Assembly (NCBI GenBank): GCA_947372535.1
Contig: CANBUA010000169.1
Span: 1-10,364 of the forward strand
From: Burkholderiales bacterium
GTDB taxonomy: Bacteria; Pseudomonadota; Gammaproteobacteria; Burkholderiales; Burkholderiaceae
DNA: 10,364 nt
Reading direction: 5' to 3'
Made by a program: the position numbers and the translations under genes. Position 1 is the first letter of the stretch. Every line of letters starts with the position of its first letter. Below the pieces are notes generated by a model, which saw nothing but the letters and a program-made list of their open reading frames with translations, made no database searches and had not been told where the DNA came from. Of the stretch, positions 1 through 7,651 are shown piece after piece.

Positions 1-26
1 GGTGGCCGATGTTGCCGCCAACCTGC

Positions 27-56
27 CTGACATAGACTTGCTGCCGCGCCTATGAT
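27..56 (+). promoter_or_regulatory. Predicted sigma70-type promoter of the GST gene
   Basis: A -35-like CTGACA (27-32, five of six consensus bases) and a -10-like TATGAT (51-56, five of six) are separated by 18 bp. Transcription would start near 63, giving a leader of only about 20 bases before the ATG at 84. Prediction by eye only. Confidence 0.55.
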
Positions 57-71
57 GGGGGTCAAACCCCC
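57..71 (+). repeat. GGGGGTCAAACCCCC inverted repeat before the GST ribosome binding site
   Basis: Five G (57-61) and five C (67-71) flank a TCAAA loop. The repeat sits between the predicted -10 box and the ribosome binding site AGGAG (72-76), which lies 7 bases from the ATG. As DNA it could be an operator at the transcription start. As RNA only part of it would be in the transcript if initiation is near 63, so an RNA role is less likely. Confidence 0.5.
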
Positions 72-83
72 AGGAGTGTCGCC

Positions 84-770
84 ATGCAAACCTTGCACAT
101 CGCCAACAAAACCTACTCGTCCTGGTCCTTGCGCCCTTGGGTGCTGATGACGCAACTGGGCATCGAGTTCGAAGAGGTGTTGACCCCCTTTGGCGAAGGC
201 GCCAACTGGTCGGCTTTCCGCCAGTTCTCGCCCACCGGCAAGGTGCCCTGCCTGCTGACCAACGATGGTGCCGTCTGGGACTCGCTGGCGATCGCCGAAT
301 ACCTGGCCGAGCACCATGCTGGCGTCTGGCCACAAGGCGCCGCCGCCCGGGCCTGGGCCCGTTGCGCCAGCGCCGAAATGCACAGCGGTTTCACCGCCTT
401 GCGCACCCAGTGCCCCATGAACTGCACCATCAAGGTCCAACTGAACGAGGTCAACGCGGCCTTGCAGGCAGACCTGACGCGCGTGCAGGAACTCTGGCAC
501 GACGGCCTCAGCCGCTTCGCCGGCCCCTTCTTGACCGGCGATCGTTTCACCGCCGTGGATGCGTTTTTCTGCCCCGTGGCGTTTCGCGTGCAAACCTACG
601 GCCTGCCGCTGGATGACTTGTGTCTGGCCTATGTGCAACGGCTGCTGCAACTGCCGGCCATGCAGCAATGGCAGGCACAAGCGTTGGCCGAGCCTTGGAT
701 CGAGCCAGGCCATGAGCGCGATTGCCTGACTGGCGGCACCCTGGTCAAGGACCTTCGACTCAATCCTTGA
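84..770 (+). CDS. Glutathione S-transferase family protein
   Basis: A 228-residue cytosolic protein with the two-domain layout of glutathione S-transferases, which conjugate or exchange glutathione on electrophilic or peroxidised substrates. The thioredoxin-like N-terminal domain (about 1-78) starts with the serine-rich active-site segment NKTYSSWSLRPW (8-19), typical of serine-type bacterial GSTs of the YfcF/zeta-like group. It also has the cis-proline motif V54-P55 and the glutathione-contacting D66-S67 in WDSLAIAEYLAE. The helical C-terminal domain carries the N-capping-box-like segment LTGDRFTAVDAFF. The start is supported by AGGAG at 72-76. The gene stands alone on the plus strand, and its last 11 bases overlap the 3' end of the convergent isomerase gene. 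The substrate cannot be read from the sequence; detoxification of lipid-derived electrophiles would suit the neighbourhood but is inference. Confidence 0.9.
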   Translation: MQTLHIANKTYSSWSLRPWVLMTQLGIEFEEVLTPFGEGANWSAFRQFSPTGKVPCLLTNDGAVWDSLAIAEYLAEHHAGVWPQGAAARAWARCASAEMHSGFTALRTQCPMNCTIKVQLNEVNAALQADLTRVQELWHDGLSRFAGPFLTGDRFTAVDAFFCPVAFRVQTYGLPLDDLCLAYVQRLLQLPAMQQWQAQALAEPWIEPGHERDCLTGGTLVKDLRLNP

Positions 771-1587
771 ACTGCGGCGTCTGCTTGCTCATGTGGGCCA
801 TCATCGCCGTCATCAGATCGGCCGACATCAACATGGCTGAGTTCCAAGTGGCGATGTAGTTCAAGCCATCGGCCACGGTGTGGTCGCGGGCATAGTTCAG
901 CATCTCCTTGGTGCCCCTGATCGACAAGGGCGACTTGGCCGCGATGGTGGCCGCGATCTCGCGCACACCGGCCTGCAAAGCCTCGCGCGAATCGAACACC
1001 CGATTGACCAGGCCGATCTCTCGCGCTTCAGCCGCCTCGAAACGCCGCCCGGTGTAGGCCAGCTCTCGCACCACCCCCTCGCCGATCAGCTTGGGCAAGC
1101 GCTGCAAAGTGCCCACATCGGCCGTCATGCCGATGTCGATCTCTTTGATTGAGAAATAAGCATCGGCCGAGGCATAACGCATGTCCGTGCAGCAGATCAG
1201 GTCGATGCCACCACCAACGCAAGCGCCGTGGATGGCCGCCAGCACTGGCTTGCGGCAACGCTCGATCGAACTCAAGGTGTCTTGCAGATCCAGGATCAGC
1301 CGGCGCAGCTTCTCGCGCATCCGGCCATCGCAATCGTCCTTGATCTGCGCCTGCAGGCCCATCATCATCTGAAGGTCGATCCCGGAGGTGAAATGCTTGC
1401 CCTCGCCTTCGAGAATCGCCACACGTGCCTCCGGCGTCGCATCGATCCAGTCCATGGCCTGGCGGATCTCCTGCCACATTGCCATGTTCATGGCATTGGC
1501 CTTGTCAGGGCGGCTCAAGCGCACCGTGGCGATGTGCTCCTCCAGGGTGATGCTCAGGGTTTCCAGCGAGGGCAATTCGATGGCCAT
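760..1587 (-). CDS. Crotonase-family protein, probable delta3,5-delta2,4-dienoyl-CoA isomerase
   Basis: A 275-residue enoyl-CoA hydratase/isomerase-superfamily protein. The CoA-binding loop is at HFTSGIDL (65-72) and the oxyanion-hole segment at HGACVGGGIDL (120-130). The segment from there to about 170 (KEIDIGMTADVGTLQRLPK) strongly resembles mammalian ECH1. The three acidic residues known to be catalytic in rat ECH1 (Asp176, Glu196, Asp204) match D129, E149 and D157 here with identical spacing (20 and 8). The YIATWN segment near 244-249 is also ECH1-like. ECH1 converts 3,5-dienoyl-CoA to 2,4-dienoyl-CoA, which is the substrate of FadH, encoded just upstream. The ATG lies 69 bp after the fadH stop, with only a weak ribosome binding site (GAAAG, about 9 bases away), so co-transcription with fadH is likely. 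Plain enoyl-CoA hydratase is the alternative. The family call is firm and the isomerase call is good. Confidence 0.85.
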   Translation of the reverse strand: MAIELPSLETLSITLEEHIATVRLSRPDKANAMNMAMWQEIRQAMDWIDATPEARVAILEGEGKHFTSGIDLQMMMGLQAQIKDDCDGRMREKLRRLILDLQDTLSSIERCRKPVLAAIHGACVGGGIDLICCTDMRYASADAYFSIKEIDIGMTADVGTLQRLPKLIGEGVVRELAYTGRRFEAAEAREIGLVNRVFDSREALQAGVREIAATIAAKSPLSIRGTKEMLNYARDHTVADGLNYIATWNSAMLMSADLMTAMMAHMSKQTPQFKD

Positions 1588-1629
1588 GGGTTGATGCTTT
1601 CAATGAATAAGACGAGGCAGATACAACAA

Positions 1630-1650
1630 GCGGCACGATGACGATGCCGC
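1630..1650 (-). other. Small hairpin between fadH and the isomerase gene
   Basis: On the minus strand a 6-bp stem, GCGGCA/TGCCGC (1645-1650 with 1630-1635), encloses a 9-base loop. Only a broken T-rich stretch follows (TTGTTGT), so it is a poor intrinsic terminator. At most it might reduce readthrough or stabilise the fadH part of the transcript. Confidence 0.25.
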
Positions 1651-1656
1651 CGTGGA

Positions 1657-3849
<2,193 letters not shown>

Positions 3850-4680
3850 TCAGGGCGGATCGCGGCGCAGCAGCTCCTTGGCAATGATCTTGGCCGCCTT
3901 GCGCGCTGTCTCGGGCGTGGGATGGATGCCATCGCCCATGTGGACAAAATCCTGCCAGATGTCGAGCTGGATGGCCGCCGGCAACTCTGCATGAATGCGG
4001 GTCCTCGTCAGGTGCCGCAGTGTGTGGAAATCAGGTTGACCGATGACCCAGTTCAAGCCGTAAAGCGTGCGGAACAGATTCAAATCCAGCTTGTTGTAGG
4101 CCGGGTAGATGTCGTAAATCGGCGTGATGCCCTTGGACAAGGCGTAGGCGCCCACCTCGATCAGGCGGTCGGCCACTTGATTGAGTTGCGCGGGCGTGCA
4201 AGGCTGGTTCTGCGCCTGTGGTGTCCCGAAGGCATCCGAATGAAGGCAGTCGTTGGGCGTCAGGATCACGACGTACTTGGCGTTGTACTGCGTGAAGTTG
4301 GGCGGCAAGCCCACACGCGTCAAGGCATGCTGCAACTGGGTGAGGTAGCTGTCCCATTTGGCCGGGCCGCAAGCGGTGGCACCCGGCAGACAATCGAGCC
4401 GAGCAAAGGTGGTGCCGCCCGCCTGCCCTTCGTTGATCACATACCCGGGCAGATCGGGATTGCGCGTCAGCGCCGCCCCCAGACTCAAGTAAGACCCGAA
4501 GCCGACTGCGATGCCACCCAGAGGGGCCTGCGGTTGGTTGTACGGGGTTTTGGCATCGGCGTAGGACGCGCCAACCAGCAGCAAAGGCAACGATGACGGT
4601 TTGACCTGCTGGGCATGCGCCATGGCATGCAAAGACAGGGACATCACGGCCAGACTCAGACAAGTTCTCTTCAGACCCAT
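3850..4680 (-). CDS. Secreted SGNH/GDSL-type hydrolase (esterase/lipase-like)
   Basis: A 276-residue protein with a Sec signal peptide (positive MGLKR, hydrophobic core to about 18, likely cleavage after AHA at 23), so probably periplasmic or secreted. The SGNH blocks can be placed in order: block I is VGASYAD with the presumed nucleophile S39, block II has glycines near 85-89 (EGQAGG), block III is TPND with N143, and block V is DGIHP with D250 and H253. Block I reads GAS rather than GDS and block III lacks the usual glycine before the Asn-Asp, so this is a divergent member. Cysteines at 97, 104, 145 and 161 could form two disulfides. A strong ribosome binding site GGAGG (4686-4690) lies 5 bases before the ATG. 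The gene points towards fadH, but a 165-bp gap with a dedicated promoter separates them. The substrate (lipid, acetyl ester or other) cannot be told. Confidence 0.75.
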   Translation of the reverse strand: MGLKRTCLSLAVMSLSLHAMAHAQQVKPSSLPLLLVGASYADAKTPYNQPQAPLGGIAVGFGSYLSLGAALTRNPDLPGYVINEGQAGGTTFARLDCLPGATACGPAKWDSYLTQLQHALTRVGLPPNFTQYNAKYVVILTPNDCLHSDAFGTPQAQNQPCTPAQLNQVADRLIEVGAYALSKGITPIYDIYPAYNKLDLNLFRTLYGLNWVIGQPDFHTLRHLTRTRIHAELPAAIQLDIWQDFVHMGDGIHPTPETARKAAKIIAKELLRRDPP

Positions 4681-4685
4681 ACACG

Positions 4686-4690
4686 CCTCC
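4686..4690 (-). promoter_or_regulatory. Strong ribosome binding site of the SGNH hydrolase gene
   Basis: GGAGG on the minus strand, 5 bases before the ATG at 4680. It fixes the start that gives a complete signal peptide. It is the best Shine-Dalgarno sequence on the minus strand in this window; fadH, the isomerase gene and lysC have weak ones. Confidence 0.7.
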
Positions 4691-4911
4691 GATTACGTAG
4701 GATGGACTCAATGGCCCCCACGTCGGTTCGAGCCTCGGCGGGGATTTGGCAAGTGGCGATGACCACCGCTGATCGTCATTTCGACTGCAACTTGATCGGC
4801 TTGAGGACCCATGAGCTGCTTGGCCCCACCATGCCGTGAAGGATTGCTCGTTCCTGTGCAACGTGTCAGTTGGCTGCCGCCTCGCTCATCGAGCCGCGTA
4901 AACTTCGCACC

Positions 4912-5472
4912 ATGTCACTTGCCCATGCCCTGATGACGTCCTTGCTCGAAAAGTCCTCGTCCGGCTACGACTTGGCACGCCGATTTGACAAGTCCATTGG
5001 GTTTTTCTGGCACGCCACGCACCAACAGATCTACCGGGAGCTCGCCCGCATGGAAGCGTCTGGCTGGATCAGCTCGGAAGCCGCGCCAGATGGTGGCAAG
5101 ACGCGCAAGCGCATCTACAAGGTGCTGGCCGCAGGCAAAAAAGAACTCAAACGTTGGGCGAAAGAGCCCACAGCCCCCGCCGACACGCGCGACGAGTTGA
5201 TGGTGCGCCTGCGAGCCGATGCGGCCCTGGGGCCGTTGGGGCTTGACAAGGAAATCGAGCGGCGCATGCATCTGCACGCGGCCCAGCTGGCTCATTACCA
5301 GGCCATCGAGCAACGCGATTTCGGTGCGGACAAACCGCCCACCAGCCGTGAAGCACAGATCCAGCACATGATCCTCAAAACCGGGATCATGTATGAGCAA
5401 GCATGGTCAAGCTGGTGCAAGGAAACCTTGGTTGTATTGCAGACACAAACCTCCGCCATTTCAGAGACCTGA
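4912..5472 (+). CDS. PadR-family transcriptional regulator, AphA-like
   Basis: A 186-residue protein with a winged helix-turn-helix PadR domain (about 1-80) followed by the helical Vir-type C-terminal dimerisation domain (about 92-178). The recognition region (SIGFFWHATHQQIYRELARM, 28-47) and the wing (GGKTRKRIYKV, 61-71) closely resemble Vibrio cholerae AphA, which also begins MSL; this supports the ATG at 4912 over a TTG 42 bases upstream. AphA-type proteins are dimers that bind palindromes near ATGCA-N6-TGCAT. Two such sites overlap the fadH promoter 1.1 kb away, making fadH the natural target, as inference. The gene is divergent from the hydrolase gene and convergent with the chemoreceptor gene. 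Half-sites TGCAAC occur upstream at 4786-4791 and 4857-4862, but no complete palindrome, so autoregulation is unsupported. The ribosome binding site is weak. PadR proteins can bind small ligands; the ligand here is unknown. Confidence 0.9.
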   Translation: MSLAHALMTSLLEKSSSGYDLARRFDKSIGFFWHATHQQIYRELARMEASGWISSEAAPDGGKTRKRIYKVLAAGKKELKRWAKEPTAPADTRDELMVRLRADAALGPLGLDKEIERRMHLHAAQLAHYQAIEQRDFGADKPPTSREAQIQHMILKTGIMYEQAWSSWCKETLVVLQTQTSAISET

Positions 5473-5528
5473 TTCGGCCACACTCACCATGTCAATCCTG
5501 GGGGTGGTCTGTGATGACGATCTGACCA

Positions 5529-5544
5529 TGCATGACACCATGCA
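5529..5544. repeat. Palindrome TGCATG-ACAC-CATGCA between convergent genes
   Basis: Perfect 6-bp arms around a 4-bp centre, in the 97-bp gap between the convergent padR-like and chemoreceptor genes. There is no T-run on either side, so it is not a standard intrinsic terminator. Its arms differ in phase from the fadH operators, so it is probably not the same binding site. Confidence 0.4.
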
Positions 5545-5569
5545 CAGCGGCGTGACCACTGCTCACCTT

Positions 5570-7102
5570 TTATCCTGCCGCGAGCTTGAATACCGCCACG
5601 GATTGAACGAGTTGATGCGCTTGGGCTTTCAAGCTTTCCGCTGCTGCCGCCCCTTCTTCGACCAACGCAGCATTTTGTTGGGTCGCCTGGTCCATCTGTT
5701 GCACGGCTTGGCCGATCTGCGCGACGCCTGAGCTTTGCTCTCGATTGGCCAGACTGATTTCGCTCATGATCTCCGTCACTCGCTCGATGGCCGTGACCAC
5801 TTCGGCCATGGTGACGCCCGCACGATCCACAAGTTGGCTGCCCAATTCCACGCGCTCGACACTTGTTCCGATCAAAGCCTTGATTTCCTTGGCGGCATTG
5901 GCGGAGCGCTGCGCCAGTAGCCGAACCTCGCTGGCCACCACGGCAAAGCCACGGCCCTGCTCGCCGGCCCGGGCCGCTTCCACCGCTGCATTGAGCGCCA
6001 GGATGTTGGTCTGAAAAGCGATGCCGTCGATCACACTGATGATATCCACGATGCGCTTGGAGCTGTCATTGATGCCCCGCATGGTCTCCACCACGTCGCA
6101 CACAACAGTGCCACCTCTGACCGCCACAACGCTGGCGCCCTTGGCCAATTGATTCGCCTCAAGGACGTTGTCAGCGTTGTGCTGCACCGTGGCACTGATC
6201 TCATCCATGGACGATGCCGTCTGCTGCAATGCGCTGGCCTGTTCTTCCGTGCGATTGGCCAGGTCGGTGTTGCCCGCTGATATTTCAGAACTGGCCGTGG
6301 CCACGCTTTCAGCGTTGAGGCGGACATCCCTCACGATGCGCACAAGATTACTTTGCATGTTCTTGAGCGCGTTCAGCAACTGTGCAATCTCGTCGCGGCC
6401 CTGAACGTGTATCGCTTGGGTCAGGTCGCCATCGGCGACTGCTTGCGAGAGCAGTAGCGCTCTGTTGATCGGTTGAACGATGGACCGACTCACCATGATG
6501 CCGAAGATCAAACCCAATGCACTGACCGACAACATGACACTGACGCTGACCAAGGCTGCCTGCCTGGCATCGCCAGTGGCGATTCTGGCAACGTCGGCGC
6601 TTTCAGCGGCAATACGCCGGCTGGTCTGTTCCAGGTATTTGGCTGGGTCCCGGTCAATGCCCTTGACTGCCGCGTCCCCTACTGGCGCCAAGTACCCACT
6701 GGCTACAAATTTTTCATAAGCCAAGCGATAACTTTGTCCCATCCTGGCATGTGCCTGGATGAACTGCCCGATCAGTTCCTTGCTCGGGCCTGGTGGCAAC
6801 TGTCCGTCGAGCGAATTGGCTGCTTTGATGACATCACGTTCGCTTTCTTGGAACGCCGACCAGTATTTGAAGAGTTGCTTCGGATCCTGCCCCCGCAACA
6901 AGGTGTTTTTCCATTCCTGCACCTGCGTTTTGAACGCGATCTCGATGTGACCCACTGACCTTTCTTGCGCGACATGGTCCTGAACGACCGTGCCATACAA
7001 GGTCAATGCCTGATTGAGCTGATGGATGCCAAAAAGCGCCGCACCGAGGACCAGCAGCAACATCCCGGCAAACGCCAGGGGCAATTTAAAGCGGAGTTTC
7101 AT
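5570..7102 (-). CDS. Methyl-accepting chemotaxis protein (chemoreceptor)
   Basis: A 510-residue inner-membrane chemoreceptor that would pass ligand signals to the CheA/CheW kinase complex. The layout is classical: TM1 at about 7-27, a mostly helical periplasmic sensor region (about 28-182), TM2 at about 183-205, HAMP at about 204-258 (PINRALLLSQAVADGDL), and a cytoplasmic signalling domain to the C-terminus. The conserved hairpin tip is clear (DGIAFQTNILALNAAVEAAR, 359-378, then the GRGFAVVASEVR block). Likely methylation helices are near 284-300 (NRTEEQASALQQTASSMDE) and 465-490 (QQMDQATQQNAALVEEGAA). There is no C-terminal NWETF-like pentapeptide for CheR/CheB tethering. The sensor region contains WKNTLLRG, seen in many betaproteobacterial receptors; the ligand is unknown. 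No che or flagellar genes adjoin it, so it is an orphan receptor. A sigma28-like promoter lies upstream. Confidence 0.95.
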   Translation of the reverse strand: MKLRFKLPLAFAGMLLLVLGAALFGIHQLNQALTLYGTVVQDHVAQERSVGHIEIAFKTQVQEWKNTLLRGQDPKQLFKYWSAFQESERDVIKAANSLDGQLPPGPSKELIGQFIQAHARMGQSYRLAYEKFVASGYLAPVGDAAVKGIDRDPAKYLEQTSRRIAAESADVARIATGDARQAALVSVSVMLSVSALGLIFGIMVSRSIVQPINRALLLSQAVADGDLTQAIHVQGRDEIAQLLNALKNMQSNLVRIVRDVRLNAESVATASSEISAGNTDLANRTEEQASALQQTASSMDEISATVQHNADNVLEANQLAKGASVVAVRGGTVVCDVVETMRGINDSSKRIVDIISVIDGIAFQTNILALNAAVEAARAGEQGRGFAVVASEVRLLAQRSANAAKEIKALIGTSVERVELGSQLVDRAGVTMAEVVTAIERVTEIMSEISLANREQSSGVAQIGQAVQQMDQATQQNAALVEEGAAAAESLKAQAHQLVQSVAVFKLAAG

Positions 7103-7188
7103 TGGAGCCCCATATACAGCGCCTACTTCCTTGGGGATGACGTCGAGTCAACGCAGCCTACCCCCCAAGATTCATAGAGGTCACAGGG

Positions 7189-7217
7189 TTATTTCGACCA
7201 TCTATGGTAAATCTTGA
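7189..7217 (-). promoter_or_regulatory. Possible sigma28 (FliA) promoter of the chemoreceptor gene
   Basis: On the minus strand, TCAAGATT (from 7217) is followed by GTCGAAATAA (7198-7189), with 14 bases between TCAAG and GTCGA. The sigma28 consensus TAAAGTTT-N11-GCCGATAA has the same spacing; about 6 of 8 and 5 of 8 bases agree. Chemoreceptor genes are commonly FliA-dependent, which raises the prior. The leader would be about 80 bases. Confidence 0.4.
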
Positions 7218-7241
7218 ATCTTTGACAGGCCGGGTTGACAG

Positions 7242-7263
7242 CGTCTCGCCTGAACAGGAGACG
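7242..7263. repeat. Hairpin CGTCTC/GAGACG upstream of the chemoreceptor promoter
   Basis: A 6-bp perfect stem with a 10-base loop, itself partly self-complementary. No T-run follows on either strand. Function not apparent. Confidence 0.3.
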
Positions 7264-7381
7264 TCAGACGAATATAGGCCGGGCTCGATCTTCTGGACAG
7301 GCCATCCGGTAGATTCAAATCCTGATCCAGCAACCAACGGGAACTCCGAGGCGCAAGAGGTTCGGCTGTAGTTTCAGGCGC

Positions 7382-7422
7382 CTCACCCAGGCATTTTTTG
7401 CAAAGGTGGGCATTTGGGTGAG
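7382..7422. repeat. Inverted repeat CTCACCCA ... TGGGTGAG
   Basis: Perfect 8-bp arms (7382-7389 and 7415-7422) around 25 bases containing a T6 run. CGCCTCAC at the left arm recurs at 7438-7445, next to the tRNA terminator. It could be a weak second terminator or a remnant of a repeat; no function can be assigned. Confidence 0.35.
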
Positions 7423-7450
7423 TCGGCAAATTTTAGACGCCTCACAACGG

Positions 7451-7482
7451 AAAAAGCCCAAGTGAATCAATCACTTGGGCTT
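7451..7482 (-). terminator. Intrinsic terminator of tRNA-Ser
   Basis: A 12-bp perfect stem (7471-7482 with 7454-7465), including GCCCAAGTGA and its complement, encloses a 5-base loop and is followed on the minus strand by a run of five T (7455-7451, two of them in the stem base). It starts 6 bases after the CCA end of the tRNA. On the plus strand the A-run would precede the stem and only two T follow it, so it acts mainly for the minus strand. Confidence 0.9.
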
Positions 7483-7488
7483 GCATCC

Positions 7489-7581
7489 TGGCGGAGACGG
7501 AGGGATTCGAACCCTCGATGCGCTTTTAAGGCACATACTCCCTTAGCAGGGGAGCACCTTCGGCCACTCGGTCACGTCTCC
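7489..7581 (-). tRNA. tRNA-Ser (anticodon GCU)
   Basis: A class II tRNA of 93 bases including the encoded CCA (7489-7491). The acceptor stem GGAGACG (7581-7575) pairs with CGTCTCC (7499-7493) and the discriminator is G. The anticodon stem-loop CTCCC-CTGCTAA-GGGAG gives anticodon GCT at 7545-7547, which reads AGC/AGU codons. The long variable arm typical of tRNA-Ser (TGTGCC...GCGCA) precedes a T-arm with the conserved GGTTCGAATCC core. It lies 70 bp after the lysC stop in the same orientation, with its own weak -10 box and terminator. Confidence 0.97.
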
Positions 7582-7594
7582 AGCACAAGCATCA

Positions 7595-7600
7595 ATTCTA
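7595..7600 (-). promoter_or_regulatory. Possible -10 box of tRNA-Ser
   Basis: TAGAAT on the minus strand (five of six consensus bases), 13 bases before the mature tRNA 5' end, so initiation would fall a few bases before the tRNA. No convincing -35 hexamer stands 16-18 bp upstream; TTGGCG is at 20 bp spacing. Readthrough from lysC with processing is an alternative. Confidence 0.4.
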
Positions 7601-7651
7601 GCCTGAAAAACCGGCCATCACGCCAAAACAGCACACAAAACAACGCCCAGA

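Larger units (their letters stand above)
7103..7488. other. 386-bp intergenic region without a supported gene
   Basis: Between the chemoreceptor start and the tRNA-Ser 3' end. From left to right it holds a sigma28-like promoter (7189-7217), a hairpin with a 6-bp stem (7242-7247 with 7258-7263), an 8-bp inverted repeat (7382-7389 with 7415-7422), a direct repeat CGCCTCAC (7379-7386 and 7438-7445), and the tRNA terminator (7451-7482). A 75-codon minus-strand reading frame (7202-7429) has no recognisable domain and no convincing ribosome binding site, and looks non-coding. Confidence 0.6.

Noticed and set aside
4786..4862. TGCAAC half-sites upstream of the PadR gene as an autoregulatory operator
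   Set aside because: Neither half-site (4786-4791, 4857-4862) has the partner arm at the right distance; total agreement with the fadH operator is only about half the positions.
7294..7338. A tRNA-3'-end-like sequence (GATTCAAATCC followed by CAGCAACCA)
   Set aside because: The presumed T-stem and acceptor stem do not pair and no anticodon arm can be built, so it is neither a tRNA nor a supportable attachment site.
7202..7429. A minus-strand reading frame of 75 codons upstream of the chemoreceptor gene
   Set aside because: It has no domain and no good ribosome binding site, and it overlaps the promoter region and repeats. It also resembles typical spurious frames.
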